A stretch of DNA of 64,000 bases from Chlorokybus atmophyticus (taxonomy: Eukaryota > Streptophyta > Chlorokybophyceae > Chlorokybales > Chlorokybaceae): assembly GCA_009103225.1 (NCBI GenBank), contig RHPI01002990.1:47034-111033 (forward strand), in the 5' to 3' direction. This document shows positions 51,674 to 62,824 of this stretch, in pieces. Under the pieces are notes generated by a model. That model ran no database searches. It was not told the origin of the DNA and saw only the letters and a list, made by a program, of their open reading frames with translations. A program made the translations under genes and the position numbers. Each line of letters begins with the position of its first letter. Position 1 is the first letter of the stretch.

Positions 51674-52790
51674 TCAGCAGTAATTCTGAAGCATGGGATG
51701 GAGATACATTGCGCGCAGGAGCCGCGCTCTTATATCGTGGGTGATGGTGGGAACCCTTAGGATCCCTGCCATGTAGGCATCCCATCTGCCATTGACCACC
51801 CCCACTTCCAGCATCATTGTTGCTCGCGCCCACACAATGAGGTAAATCTCTGGCTGTTGGACATGCTGCTCGTAAGCAGCTGCGATGCGTCTGCGTTGCC
51901 GCGCTGCTTCTACCCCTGGCAACCTGAGTATGGCCTCTTGTGCTCCCTCTAAGGTGTCAGTGGCTGCCGAGGCAACCTCGTCAAAGGCTTGCCGTAGCGA
52001 GCGCAGGAAGGCGTCCAACCAAAACAATCTGGTGCCGAATGCGAACAGGGGAATTGCTTGGTGATTGGTGACTAGCTAAGTCACTAGTCTTGCTCAAGCT
52101 GCATTACCACCTCCCTGCATCCCCAACATCCGTCTCAGGCCGATGCCTTCTTATCGGTGCAGCATAGTTGCTTGTCGCAACAAGGCAGTGCGAAGTTGCT
52201 TGTTTCCAATTGAACCTGCTCCATCTCGTTGTGTCCACCCTTGCGGTGTGAGGTAGCCTCTCCCCGGATCCCGTTTATCTTCAGGCAAGTCTTCAAACAA
52301 GGTGGGTAGCAGCGGGGCGATCACCCCCCTGGTTTGTTGGGCCAGCGCCCTCGTCTGGTCAATGTCGGGCCCACCAACGAGAGGTGTTGTACTGGATGAT
52401 GGGCAAGCGCTTGTGGGTTGAAGAACGCCAGCGTAAGCATTGGCAAGGGCGTGTGCTCTTACATCGATTGCTGCTGCTTGGTCCTGTCGCCAGGTGAACG
52501 CCTGTTGTAGCGCGGTGTAGCGCTCATGAAGTCGAACCGTATTGAGGGGCCTCAGTGCTTTGTTGTCACCCAGAGGCATGTCGGCTGTGTTAGGAATGTG
52601 CTGCTGTACGTTGGGTTGCCAGTCCTAAAACGTGTCCACTGGGCTAGGCTCAAAGGGTTCATGACGGACTGGTGCGGGTTGGCGTGGCGCCGTCTGCATG
52701 TCGTTATGCGGAGTCTCGAACAGTGTAGTGCCAACTCCAGTACAACAGGTGTTCTGACTACAAAGACACGGTTTTGCATGGGAGGCGCCG
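51674..52790 (-). pseudogene. Fam2 capsid-like gag segment (D1), function not recognised
   Basis: Two frames, 52579-52151 and 52027-51674, are helix-rich: RLHERYTALQQAFTWRQDQ, LPTLFEDLPEDKRDPGRGYL, AFLRSLRQAFDEVASAATD and YLIVWARATMMLEVGVVNG. They lie between the Gly/Asn repeat part and the protease. I do not recognise a family; a capsid-type domain is the natural guess from position. Confidence 0.45.
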
Positions 52791-52826
52791 TGCCGGCGAG
52801 GATTTCATCTCCAGTTGCCGCTGAGT

Positions 52827-53828
52827 TTATTCTGGCAGTGTGTGATATTTAGGCAGTGGGAAGACTCGGTCACTGCGTTCAACGCGTGTTGTGCGCTCCC
52901 CTCCGCGCCCAAAAGCAATGGTAGTGGGATCTGCCCCACGCATGATGGTCTCCCAAGCACACTCAGCTTGCTGACCTCGCGCGACAGCTTCAGTGACGTC
53001 GAGGGCGGGCAATGTAGCTGCGCGTGTTGCTGCGGTGGCAGCAAGCTCGACGATGGCACTGCCATTGGTGGGCAAAGTGCCGCTCGACGGCGCAAGAGCG
53101 GTCTCAATGCTTGCTGACACAGGTGGCTTTGCCGTTGGAGCAGGACAGGCGCGACCTATTGCTGCAGGGTTGGTGACAGCAGTGGCTGTGGCCTGCGTGT
53201 TCACCAGTGTGGGCGCTACGGTGCTCACTGGTATACCACCTTCTGGTGAGATTGGAGCAGTTGCTGCTGACGTTGACGGAGTTGACGTCGTAGCCGGTGT
53301 AACTGTTGCTGCTGGTGCAGTACCACTGGTAGCTTCAGAGGAGGTTGCTGCTGACGATGTTGCGGCTTCCCCTCGGACTCGTCGGGATGGTTGAATATGC
53401 GACGGAGTGCTGGTGTCTCTCGTGCGCTTTAGAGCCATTAATGCCCCCTGGGCAGCATAACAGGCGCGGTACTCCTGCTCCTTGTTTTCCTCCAAGCGTG
53501 CCATATGCGCCATGAGGGCAGCCATGTGGTCATCAACTGGCGGGTTGGCTGGAGCCTTGGCGGCAACAGCAGTAGCGCGCGGACGTCCTTCCAGTCCCTT
53601 ACGCTGAGGAGGGCGATTCTTCCCCCAGTAGCCTTGCTCTTCCTTGCGAGCGTTGGCGTAGTCGTTGGTGTTGTTATGGCCTCCGGTGTGATTGCTGTTG
53701 TAGCCACTAGAGTTGTTGCCGTTGTGGCCTCCAGTCTTGTTGCTGTTGTAGCCACCAGAGTTGTTGGCGTTGTAGCCTCCAGTGTTGTTGCCGTTGTAGC
53801 TGCTGACGGGTCTCAACTCAGAGAACAT
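52827..53828 (-). CDS. Fam2 gag segment with Gly/Asn repeats (D1)
   Basis: A 333-codon frame. It starts MFSELRPVSS and runs into six 8-residue repeats (YNxNNxGG type), then a basic stretch, a helix (HMAALMAHMARLEENKEQEY) also found in D2 (about 57835-57790), and a long Ala/Thr/Pro/Ser-rich tail. The composition suggests a flexible, perhaps condensate-forming, structural protein. No enzymatic motif is present. Confidence 0.55.
   Translation of the reverse strand: MFSELRPVSSYNGNNTGGYNANNSGGYNSNKTGGHNGNNSSGYNSNHTGGHNNTNDYANARKEEQGYWGKNRPPQRKGLEGRPRATAVAAKAPANPPVDDHMAALMAHMARLEENKEQEYRACYAAQGALMALKRTRDTSTPSHIQPSRRVRGEAATSSAATSSEATSGTAPAATVTPATTSTPSTSAATAPISPEGGIPVSTVAPTLVNTQATATAVTNPAAIGRACPAPTAKPPVSASIETALAPSSGTLPTNGSAIVELAATAATRAATLPALDVTEAVARGQQAECAWETIMRGADPTTIAFGRGGERTTRVERSDRVFPLPKYHTLPE
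53655..53798 (-). repeat. Six tandem 24-bp repeats encoding YN-NN-GG units
   Basis: Units alternate YNGNNTGG, YNANNSGG, YNSNKTGG, HNGNNSSG and similar. They are in frame and free of stops, which suggests expansion while the frame was in use. Confidence 0.9.
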
Positions 53829-53829
53829 A

Positions 53830-55218
53830 AGCTAGCAGACTAACTTCAAGTGGCATGTCTTGTGACAGTAGTCGCAGACCACAGCTGAGTACTCTTCGGT
53901 GCACTACTTTTGGTAGTGCCCATGCCGTCTACAGCGATAACACAGCACAGGGGCAGGCAAAGCAGTATGCGCTGACCGTTTCCCTTTGTCGCGTGCTGGT
54001 GGAGCGTTCCGGCCACGTTTGCGACGAGGAGGCTCGACAGTCGTGCTGGCTACCGATCGTGAGGCGCTGCGGTTGGTGTCCAGCACTGCCTTCTCATACA
54101 CCAAGCGCTTATGGGTCTGTGCAGTCTCGAAAGCTTCCTTGAGCGTGTAGCCAAGGGGCCTGCTGTAGTTCAGGGTTAGGCGTCGACTCGCTCAGGGTGG
54201 CATCCGACTCATTGACATACACCACTGCAACCGCCTCGTCATTGACAATCTTGTAGTCAGTGTCCTTCAACAGACTTTCCAATCTTGAGTACAAGCGTTG
54301 AGGGTCCTCATTGGGCTTGCGTCGGAACCGCCTCAACTCCTCCACTTTGCTCGTGGTCTGCGGTGGGAAGGTGCGACTAAGTGCAGCGTATAGATCCTTG
54401 AGTGGAAAGTCAGAGATGGCAGCACCTACAATGATGGCTGGTGCGCGCAGTACAACTGACCCGAGGGTGAAAGCACTGCCTCCCGCACGAGAGCCAGGTG
54501 TTGCCAAAGGTAGGGGTGGGCCCACCTCAGCTGCTGCTGTTCGTTGTTCCTCAAGGATGACAACAGAACGGTCCAGGATCCGGGCCCGTCGTGCGGCCGT
54601 CTTGATCTCAATCTCTGCAGGGGTCAGGTTGACGATCACCAACTCAGGTTCCTCCTCCGCTGCTCTGTCAATGGCTGCCGCTATGGACAACCCGATGATT
54701 GCCGCGGGAGTGGCAAGTGGAAAGACGGCTGTTGGACTGTGCAGTGACGCAGATGCTATGGTACTGGCGAGCTCGCCATAGCCATTAATTCGATGCAGTT
54801 CAGCAACAGACTTTCAGACATCATGTGCTTCATGATCCAGATACTGAGCGGGAATGTGAAAAGAGATGTCATCTGACCAGTCTTTGTTTTTCAGAGCCTG
54901 CTGTTGCATCTTGCAGTGGAACTTAATAATGAATTCGTCTAGCGAGGTAGTGCCAGCACGTCCGGAGAAGTGCAGAGACGTGTTGAGCTGGAAGACTCCA
55001 TCTCGTAGTCGTCTCGTCACAGTCGGAGTCGGACGAGAGTGGGGAAGCTCGATGCCGTGGAGTGGACAGGAACGGAGTGAAGTCGGAGACAGAACGCGAC
55101 CCTCTGCTACTACGAGCGTTGCTCCGTCGCTGGTCCGCTCGTATGTGAGGTTGGAGGTTGGGCTCCAGCTGCTGAGGTCACCCTCGTCTATTGGAGAGAA
55201 CGGGGTGGGCCTGCTCAT
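53830..55218 (-). pseudogene. Fam2 gag N-terminal part and zinc motifs (D1)
   Basis: The start region is 55218 (MSRPTPFSPIDEGDLSSW), then GTTSLDEFIIKFHCKMQQQA and YLDHEAHDV. After a stop the 193-codon frame 54690-54109 has KVEELRRFRRKPNEDPQRLY and DTDYKIVNDEAVAVVYVN, matching E1. Then come a basic segment (PPRRKRGRNAPPARDKGK), a zinc knuckle CYRCRRHGHYQK and a second zinc-like motif CDYCHKTCHLKLVC at about 53860. Three or more stops and shifts separate the parts. Confidence 0.75.
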
Positions 55219-55269
55219 ACAGCTAGTCCAAAGGTAAAAGTGTATGCAGGGTAGAGTGTTTGCGATGTA

Positions 55270-55800
55270 CTGCCTGTCTTGCTGCCGCTACCACTTACCA
55301 CACTAGTGCTTGTGTGCGCACTATGTACTGACAATGATAACAAATGCACAGGGATGTATCCCTAGATACAGACTGCACTATCTGATGCAGAATGCAACGC
55401 ACTCACTTGAGCAAAGAGGGTGACACTGTGAGTCAACAAGCCACTATTATAGGTAGTGCTGTTTACACAGTTCTTTGCATAAGCGGAAAATGTGTTACAC
55501 TGTTGAGTGAGGTGAATGAGCAAGCAACACGTGGATACTATGCTCCGACTGATGCCAACAACCACACTTTAACCAGCCACACCAAGCTCACAGTGATGAC
55601 GAGCACGATGCACACACGAGCATGCACATGCTCTCACACAGTGAGGAGGTTCTTGGTAACCGGGATGGCGTGTTCGCAGTTCAAGTCGTTTCACAAGCTC
55701 TTAGCTTTCTCACTCACAGTGTCACCAGCTGATCCGGTGAACACTATGACTACTTATACAAGTCAAGTCATGACTGACTGAGAACATAAGCTAACGGTCA
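55270..55800 (-). repeat. Fam2 5' LTR/leader region (D1), ends unresolved
   Basis: The minus strand has ATAGTGGCTTGTTGACTCACA around 55437, which has the LTR start TGTTGACT. Similarity to E1 (15560-16150) extends on both sides of it, so the LTR may be longer than the 3' copy or flanked by shared sequence. Confidence 0.4.
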
Positions 55801-55999
55801 TATTGAGGCTATTTCCACAGCGATTGTCACTCGATATAGAACACAACTTATAAAAGAAATCACAACTGAACAGCTACGCGCGGTACCTATGTAGGCTATG
55901 TTCGTGAGCTACCATGAAGTCATGCCCTAGCTACTGGTCCGTGACGCGCGCGCGCTGGTATGCTGGTAGGCCGGGCGACGGTTTCGATGTAGACATGCC

Positions 56000-56440
56000 C
56001 GATGAAGGCTGGTATGTGTGGGCACTAGGCATGACAGGCAGGATGTGCAAAGAACGCAAATGCGGCTGACGAAGATGATGGCAAACTGCAATCTGAGCAT
56101 GTGGATAAAGGTTACAGTAGTAATAATGTGTTACCTTGCCACCGGTGTTGCAAAGGGCCTCCAAGCCACTTTCAATCCCGCCGAGCAGCTTCAGCAAGGT
56201 GATGCCTTGTTGGCGTCGCGCTGCACCAAAGTCCACGACTCTGGTGGCGACGGTACATTGTTCTGCAACAGGAACATTCTCGTGGTCGTCTGAAATGCAT
56301 ATAGTGGGATTGCATGGTGGTTGTTGATCAACCATGTGAGTACTTGAGCCCATTCCCGGGGCTGCGATGTGGTCGCAGCATCCCTCTGAGTGTGGCGCCT
56401 TCGAAACCTTGTTGTTGCAACATTCTTTCAAAGGCATTGT
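56000..56440 (-). pseudogene. Methyltransferase N-terminal fragment (D2)
   Basis: The minus strand reads GMGSSTHMVDQQPPCNP, VVDFGAARRQQGITLLKLLG (motif I), YYYCNLYPHAQIAVCHHL. It ends near LPVMPSAHTYQ. Motifs IV to X are missing, so it cannot be an enzyme. Confidence 0.85.
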
Positions 56441-56449
56441 GCATCAGGC

Positions 56450-57851
56450 GTGTGTGCAACCGCTGCTCCCCATGCGTTTGCTGACCAGGGCACTGAGGGT
56501 GTGCTCCTTGTTCAAGATACCCCTTCCATAGTTGGCGCTAGTTTGCTGGCCAGTTATTGGTCATATTGACGCCGAGGGCAGCGATTTCCCCCTTGAAAAA
56601 TCTGCTCAACGCCCTCGTTTGAGGAAGCATGCTGCGCTCCTAGTCTTCGTCGGTTGGGTGCCGCGGTCTATTCACTCAAATGTTGCCATAAGCTTCAGCG
56701 CGGGCGTCATTGATGACAACACTAGGTGGCGCTTTCTCGATGTCCCGCTGCAGATCTTTGTTTTGCTCGCGGCGGCGGACCACGTATTCTTGCTGTTAAT
56801 GAAAGTGACGAGCCTGATCTAACGCGTAGAAGCGGCGACACTGCTCACGCCATGAGCACGTAGCCAATTTTGGATCGCTGCCCAGCGAACCAAAAAGCTC
56901 GCTGCGCCAGCAGCAAATGCTCTTAACAGTTCAACCATCTGCAAGTCTAGGTGGTCGAAGTGATCCAGGTTAGATGACTCTTGATCGGGTGAGGGCAGCA
57001 TTGGGGGATGCTATGAAGCCAACGGATGACGATTTTACAGGTCCAAAAACATGGTGAGGGTCACGTCGATGATGCCAAGGGTGCGGCAGTCGTGGCCCAA
57101 CTCCTGGCGGTGGAGAGGGCGTTTGCACCATGTAGAATGGCATTCTTATCAATGCCACATAAACCGGTCCCCCCCAATGTGCGCAGGTGTGATGGGCATG
57201 CGTGTGGTGGACGTATTGGCTCATATCTAAGCTAAGGGGAAAGAAGTTGCTGGCACCTCGGCTGCGGCGGTTGTGGACGAGGAGGGCCCTGCTCCTATGG
57301 TAGCCATGGTAGTCGTGGATGGTTTGGCCATGGTGGTTTCCAAGGCAGGCGTGCTGGCTTGGGTGGTAGCTACAGCGCGTGATGGCTAAGCTGTAGTGTC
57401 ATTGGCGGCGATGTTTGCTGCCGATGAGGTTGCTGCAGCAAACTCGGCAGCGAGGACAGCTGAGGTCGCAGCGATGGTGCCGCAAGAATTTCAGTGATGG
57501 CGGCTGCAGCTGCTGTCGTTGCTGCTTGTGTTGCAGCAACTATTGTGGGGTCGGCAAGAGCTTCCACCGACGCAAAATGCAACTCTGAGGCATCAGCAGT
57601 GGCAGATGATGAAGCCGTTGTTGTTGCTGTTATTGTCGCCGGTTGGCCAGCAGAACCAGGTGCGCCACTTGTCGTGAATGGGTCGGCGTCCTCTTGAGCA
57701 CGTCGTGGTGGTTGTATGCGAGTAGGCGGGAAGACTTCTTTAAACTTCACTCCCATCGCTATCTACCTTGATGTGTGACACGCGTGGTACTCCTCTTCGC
57801 TGCCCTTCAGCATCGCGTGAATCTCGTCCATCCGTGCTCTGAGAGCCGCAA
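56450..57851 (-). pseudogene. Fam2 gag region (D2)
   Basis: It begins next to copy C with MDEIHAMLKGSEEEYHACH, then a Pro/Ala/Thr-rich frame (57756-57370: VKFKEVFPPTRIQPPRRAQE and an Ala/Thr/Ser run), followed by the degraded stretch shared with E2 at 34560-35570. The helix-plus-A/T/P-rich layout repeats that of D1 52827-53828. Confidence 0.65.
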
Positions 57852-58506
57852 TGTAACAATCGAGGCCAAGTTTCATGATCTTAGGACCTTTTTTGGTCCA
57901 TTTATTGAGCACCACGTTTTCATGACTTGTGACGGATATCAGCAAGTTGTGAGTCTGGCGCAGGTATCGACCGGCCCCAGGACTAGTCTAGAAGACGCCA
58001 GAAAACGGAGGGCCAGTCGAGAAGGACTCGACCAGATTTTTGGAAGGGCCTGGCGCCAAATAGTACAACTTTGCCATGTGGGCATCTTTGGTGGAGTTCC
58101 TTGGTGCGTAGGAAAGGTCTAAAAGTGTACTACAAAGGTTTTACAAGAATATCTTTTGATTTCGTCTAGCTCGAAAAACGTCTACACAGTAGCATGTGCA
58201 GAGTGGTAGGTATAAAAGCGACAAGGGACATTCGACCATGTGCAATACAACCTTTAGCTCCCTGGTTTCTTGTGTGCAAGCTTGGTGGTGGTTAGCAGGG
58301 GTTGCTAGCGTGTGTCCATGGTGTGTGCTTGCTTATGTGACGATCCAAGGCGCTACACAAGACGGTGTGTAGCTTCGAGCGCATGCGCGTGTGCACACGA
58401 GTGGCGAGCGGCATAGGGGGCGAGGTTCCGGTGTGAATACCGTGTTTTGGTGAGAGGGTTGTGGATTGGACCAACTCACAGGTGACAAGGCTCGAGCACC
58501 GTCACA
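57852..58506 (+). repeat. Copy C 5' LTR
   Basis: 655 bases, TGTAACAATC...CCGTCACA, in plus orientation. It is clearly diverged from the LTRs of A and B, so C is an older insertion. Confidence 0.9.
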
Positions 58507-58508
58507 GC

Positions 58509-58520
58509 TGGTATCGGAGC
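58509..58520 (+). promoter_or_regulatory. Copy C primer-binding site
   Basis: TGGTATCGGAGC two bases after the LTR, identical to the site of element A (initiator tRNA-Met type). Confidence 0.85.
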
Positions 58521-58600
58521 TCGGTTGACGAAGGTGAGAGAGGAAGTGTGTGGGCGTTTACACTTTTCATTCGGAAGCAGAATGTAGTGTGTTACTGGAG

Positions 58601-59640
58601 ATGGAGGATGCTCGCGTGGAAGAGCTTCAAGCTGCCATCTTAGCATTCAGGGAAGAGCTTCATCACACTCAAGCGGCGGCACAAGCACAGCGCGAAGCGT
58701 ATGAGCATGCGATGGCGCGTGTACAAGTTCCCATGGCATCAAGCTCTCGCGAGCATGTGAAGGTGCCAAAGCCCAAGCCATTCAAGGGTCAACGTGATGG
58801 AGATGCAGTGGATGAATGGATTTTGCAAGTATCGTCTTGATTAAAGCTCACGGAGGTGCCCATGTATCTGCACGTGGAGGTTGCAGCGACATTGCTAGAA
58901 GGTGCAGCACTTGTATAGTGGAGATATTGTTACGCGTGTTGCAAGTGGGTTGGCGCTACAGTTGACCACCATAGAAGAGTTGGCTCTGGAGATCAGGCAT
59001 CAGTTTGTTCCCGTGCAGAGTATACATGCCGAACGCGATAAAATTGCAGCCCTTGTGCAAGCGGGGTCGGTGACGGCGTACACGGCTACGTTTCAGCGGT
59101 TGGTGATGTCCATACCCAACATGACCGAGGAAGAGCAGTTGGACAGGTACACACGTGGTTTAAAACCTTTGGGACGCAAAGAAGTGGAGGTCCGGGACCC
59201 TAAAACTTTGGCGGAAGCTATACGCATCGCGGAGCGTCTCGACGCGTTGTACTTCAAGTCTCCTGCAACAAACGCTGACTGGAGGCGTGGGAGCAAGCAA
59301 GAGCGGGGTGATCAGCCTAGGGGAAGCTTTCAACATGCATGGACACGAAGGGAACCAAGTTCACAACTTGCAAAAGAAGGTGGAGCTGATTTTGGACCAT
59401 CACCAATGGAGGTGGGTGCCATACACACGCGTAATGGCGTGGCAAAGCACGGTGGACGTGGTAAGGCAGGTGGCGGCGTGCAAGTGTTACGTGTGCGGTT
59501 CGACCGAACATTTGGCGTTCAATTGCTTGAAGCGGCGCACGCAAACGTCCGCATGCAGCTGGCAACACATATCGCGCGCGATGCATCAACGCAATGGAGG
59601 AAGACGACGTGGAGGATCAGAGAAACGACTCCCCCAGTAG
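58601..59640 (+). pseudogene. Fam1 gag (copy C)
   Basis: The start ATG is at 58601 (MEDARVEELQAAILAF). Stops occur after DEWILQVSS (58838) and in GAALV-stop-W (58916). The gag domain continues to DRYTRGLKPLGRKEV and IRIAERLDALYF. A frame change near 59480 precedes the zinc knuckle CYVCGSTEHLAFNC. It ends RLPQ-stop at CTCCCCCAGTAG (59627-59638). The 58902-59957 reading frame passes from gag into an off-frame stretch and then into pol. Confidence 0.85.
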
Positions 59641-59957
59641 GTAAGGAGGCTACTGCTGAGGACGAGGGGGAGCCTCACGCACAAACGAAGAGTGTGTCAT
59701 CGCAATTGAGGAAAAAATTGGAGGTGGCTATGAACACGCCCATGGTGGTAAGTTATGCAAGTGTGGAGGCAACAAAGTACGTTGGGCTTCTAAAACGCAT
59801 TTGCGATGACCGAGGACAAAGGAGGGCGTGTAACCTTATGGTTGATAGTGGAGCAAACAGCAACTTCATGAGTGAGGAGGTTGCACGGCGCTACGGTTGG
59901 CTTTTACTATTACAAGGAGGAGAAGTGAAACTCGCTGATGGGGAACCACCCTCTTGA
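59640..59957 (+). pseudogene. Fam1 protease start (copy C), truncated
   Basis: Reads PPVGKEATAEDEGEPHAQ, then MVVSYASVEATKYVG and the protease core NLMVDSGANSNFMSEEVARR. It stops at KLADGEPPS-stop, 10 bases before the LTR of copy B. Confidence 0.85.
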
Positions 59958-59966
59958 GGTACCGGT

Positions 59967-60637
59967 TGCGACGGTGCTCGTGCCTTGTCACCTGTGAGTT
60001 GGTCCCATCCACAACCCTCTCACCAAGACACGCTATTCACACCGGAACCTTGCCCCCTTTGCCAAGCACACACGCGCGCCCCGCCACTCGCGTACGCACG
60101 CGCATGCACTCGAAGCTACACACCGACTTGTGTAGAGCCTTGGATCGTCACACAAGCAAGCACACACCAGTGGACACACGCTAGCAACCCCTTATAGCCA
60201 CCACCAAGCTTGCACACAAGAAACTAGGGAGCTAAAGGTTGTATTGCAAATTGTAGAATGTCACTTTTATACCTACCAGTCTGCACATGCTACTGTCTAG
60301 ACGATTCTAGCGCTAGACGGAACTAGAAGCTAAGATACAATTGCAGAATCTTGTAGTACACTTCTAGACCTTTCCAACGCACCAAGATCTCCTAATTTGC
60401 TGCTCATATGGTCAAGTTATACTACTTGGCGCCAGGCCCTTCCAGAAATCTGGTCGAGCCCTTCTCGACTGGCCCTCCGTTTTCTGGCACCTTCCGGACT
60501 GGTCTTGGGGCCCCGGTCGATATCCGCGGCAGACTCATAACTCGCCGATATCCGCCACAAGTCATTAAAAACATGTACCTTACAAATAAGGCCTAAAACG
60601 GCCATGAAAATCACAAAATTTGGCCTTGACTGTTACA
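59967..60637 (-). repeat. Copy B 3' LTR
   Basis: 671 bases, TGCGACGG...GTTACA on the plus strand (first bases TGCG where A has TGTG). ACCGG/CCGGT precedes it; the matching target copy should follow the other LTR outside the window. Confidence 0.95.
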
Positions 60638-61905
60638 CTCCTCCCCCCTCCCAGGTGAGCTTCGTCCTCGAAGCTCGCGAGGTTGTCGTCGAGCAAGATA
60701 GGCACGCACAACATCTTGAGCATTAGTCAAGTGTGCCTCTGGCTCCCAGGATGCTTCATGCAACGGATAGCCCTTCCATTTCACTAAGAACTTGCGTACG
60801 CCATGCACAAACTTCTCACCAAGGATGTCTTCTACCTCCCACTCGGGTTCACCGTCCGTGCCAACTTCGGGGGGTGGCCTTTCTGGCGGTTGTCCTCGAT
60901 ATGCTTTCAGAAGGGAGACGTGAAAAACGGGGTGCACACGCATGGTGTCGGGTAGCTCCAACTTGTACGCCACGTCCGAGACAACTTTGCTGATCTTAAA
61001 TGGTCCCAACCAGCGTTCATTCAGCTTGCAAACTCCCGTACGCACGTGTACGTGCTTCGCAGAGAGTAACACAATGTCGCATTCCTTAAACGTGAGGTGT
61101 CGGGGATGCGCGTCCGCGTACTGCTTCTGCCGATTTTGTGCCACCAATAGCGCCTCCCTAGCTGCCTTATTAATGTCCGCGCACTTTGTAAGGAAGTCAT
61201 TGGTTGCCTCCACACGCACGTCATGTCGTCGCGGTGTCCATGCCGTCAACGGTGTCAATGGATGTTGCCCGTAGTTCATAAGGAAGGGAGTGACACCTGT
61301 GCTTGCATTGTGGTGGTTGTTGATCGCAAACTCAACCAACTCAAGCAGCTCCTCCCAATTGTCTTGTCGCGCGTTAACGTAGCAACGCAGCATGTCCTCG
61401 ATCACACGGTTGGCCCGCTCCGTTTGCCCATCAGTTTGCGGGTGGAATGCCGTGCTAAACTTCAGTGTGGTACCCAGTGCACTATGCAGCGCCTCCCAAA
61501 ACTTACTTGTAAAGCGCGGGTCGCGATCACTCACAATGCTTCGTGGTAATCCATGAGAACGAAATACATGCTTCACGAACAAGCGTGCTGCCTCCGGTGC
61601 CGTGCAAGACTCACTACACGGTGCCAAGCGTACCATTTTGCTGGTTTTATCGACGAACACAAGTATAGCGTCGTACCCTTCTTTTGTCTTTGGTAGCCCC
61701 GTGATAAAGTCCATGGTAACTTGCTCCCACTTGGACAATGGCACAGGGAGAGGTTGCAGCAACCCACCTGGCTTTTGGTTGCTTGCCTTCACCCTTTGGC
61801 ATGCGTCGCACAACGCCACGTAGTCACGCACATCGCGATGCATCTCTCGCCAGTAAAAACGCTGCTTCAAGCTTACCAAAGTGACCTCCAACGGTGACCA
61901 GCAAT
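60611..61905 (-). pseudogene. Fam1 integrase with chromodomain (copy B)
   Basis: The same domains as in A: CDACQRVK zinc end, the D, D, E core (VSDRDPRFTSKF, FHPQTDGQTERANR), RVHPVFHVSLLKAYRG and chromodomain (KFLVKWKGYPLHEASWEPE). The frame is open for 426 codons; its end passes the polypurine tract in another frame and stops in the LTR. The catalytic and chromodomain residues are intact, but the join to upstream pol is broken exactly as in A. Confidence 0.95.
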
Positions 61906-62824
61906 GGGCACGTCATGAGCTTCCTTCAGCAACTTCACACGGATATGCGCGACGTTGGGGATATACAAGCGCCCGTGGTGCCAAAGCAGCCCGTCGCGCA
62001 TTGACCAATGCCCACTTGTGTCCGTAGCTGCATTTTTCAGCTCTTGCAACACTTTTATACCCTCCGTGTCTTCACGAAGCACTTGCCGAATCTGGTCGGT
62101 CCACTCGGGCTGCACTTGAGCCAGGGCCTCAATTGCATTAAGCCGGCTCAGCGCGTCAGCAACACCATTTGACGTACCGGGCTTGTACTTGATATCGAAG
62201 TCAAAAAGTTGAAAGAACTCAAGCCATCGAGCTTGTCTGCGACTTAGATGAGGTTGTGTTTGTAAGTACCTCAGTGGAGAGTGATCCGTCTCAAGCACGA
62301 ACTTTTTGCCCCAACAAACAATGCCATTGTCGTAGCGCCATGACTTGCGCTAAAAGTTCCTTCTCGTGCACGGGGTAATTCAGCTCCGCACCACTCATCT
62401 TCTTGCTGAAGAATGCTACTGGTTGAAGGCCGTTGCCATGGTCTTGCTGCAAAACAGCTCATACGGCTGTGTCGGACGCGTCGCAAGCCAAAATAAATGT
62501 CTTTTCCATGTGGGGGTGAGCCAGGACTGGTGCCTCCGTTAGCGCCTTCTTCAACGCAGCAAATGCATGTTCCTCTGTTGCTGACCAGCTCCAAGGCTTT
62601 CCCTTCTTGAGTAGGGCAGTCAAGGGAGCAGCTATGCGCGAAAACCCCATGATAAACTTGCGATAGTACCCCGCAAGGCCTAAAAAGGACATCACCTCCT
62701 TTTCGTTGGTTGGGGAAGCCCACTCGCGCACCACCTGCACTTTGTTGGGGTCCGGCTTGATGCCTTCATGCGACACGATGTGGCCTAGGTACTCCACCTC
62801 TCGAAGCAAGAATTTGCACTTTTA
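61906..62824 (-). pseudogene. Fam1 RT thumb and RNase H (copy B)
   Basis: TAA at 62822-62824, LREVEYLGHIVSHEGIKPD, FILACDASDTAV, TGA at 62459-62461, then AVLQQDHGNG, HEKELLA, a frame break near 62310 (one base shorter than in A) and LETDHSPLRYL, YKPGTSNGVADALSRL. Confidence 0.9.

Larger units (their letters stand above)
43091..55440 (-). mobile_element. Fam2 Ty3/gypsy copy D1: gag-PR-C5-MTase-RT-RH-IN-PHD
   Basis: This is the most complete copy of the family, 12.3 kb including a 2.8-kb CACTA-like insertion. From high to low: gag and zinc motifs (55218-51674), protease (51592-50738), C5-MTase (50475-49440), RT/RNase H (49200-47930), integrase (47960-47015 and 44201-43545), PHD finger (43545-43374), polypurine tract and 3' LTR (43091-43324). 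Long frames of 333, 284 and 312 codons survive, yet catalytic motifs are damaged. The 5' LTR ends are unclear. The left flank is CATAG; I could not find a matching target duplication. Confidence 0.8.
55931..57851 (-). mobile_element. Fam2 fragment D2 (gag and start of the methyltransferase)
   Basis: Collinear with E2 from gag to the first part of the methyltransferase, at higher identity to E2 than to D1. It is cut at about 56000 on one side and by Fam1 copy C at 57852 on the other, where its gag breaks off in mid-codon run (ALRARMDEIHAMLKG). The remaining upstream part should lie beyond copy C. Confidence 0.75.
57852..59962 (+). mobile_element. Fam1 copy C, plus strand, inserted in D2 and cut by copy B
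   Basis: Contains the 5' LTR (57852-58506), PBS, gag and the start of pol. It ends in the protease linker at about 59957, where the LTR of copy B begins in the opposite orientation. Its 3' half and 3' LTR should lie beyond the right edge. Left flank for target-duplication tests: CGCAA (57847-57851). Confidence 0.85.
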
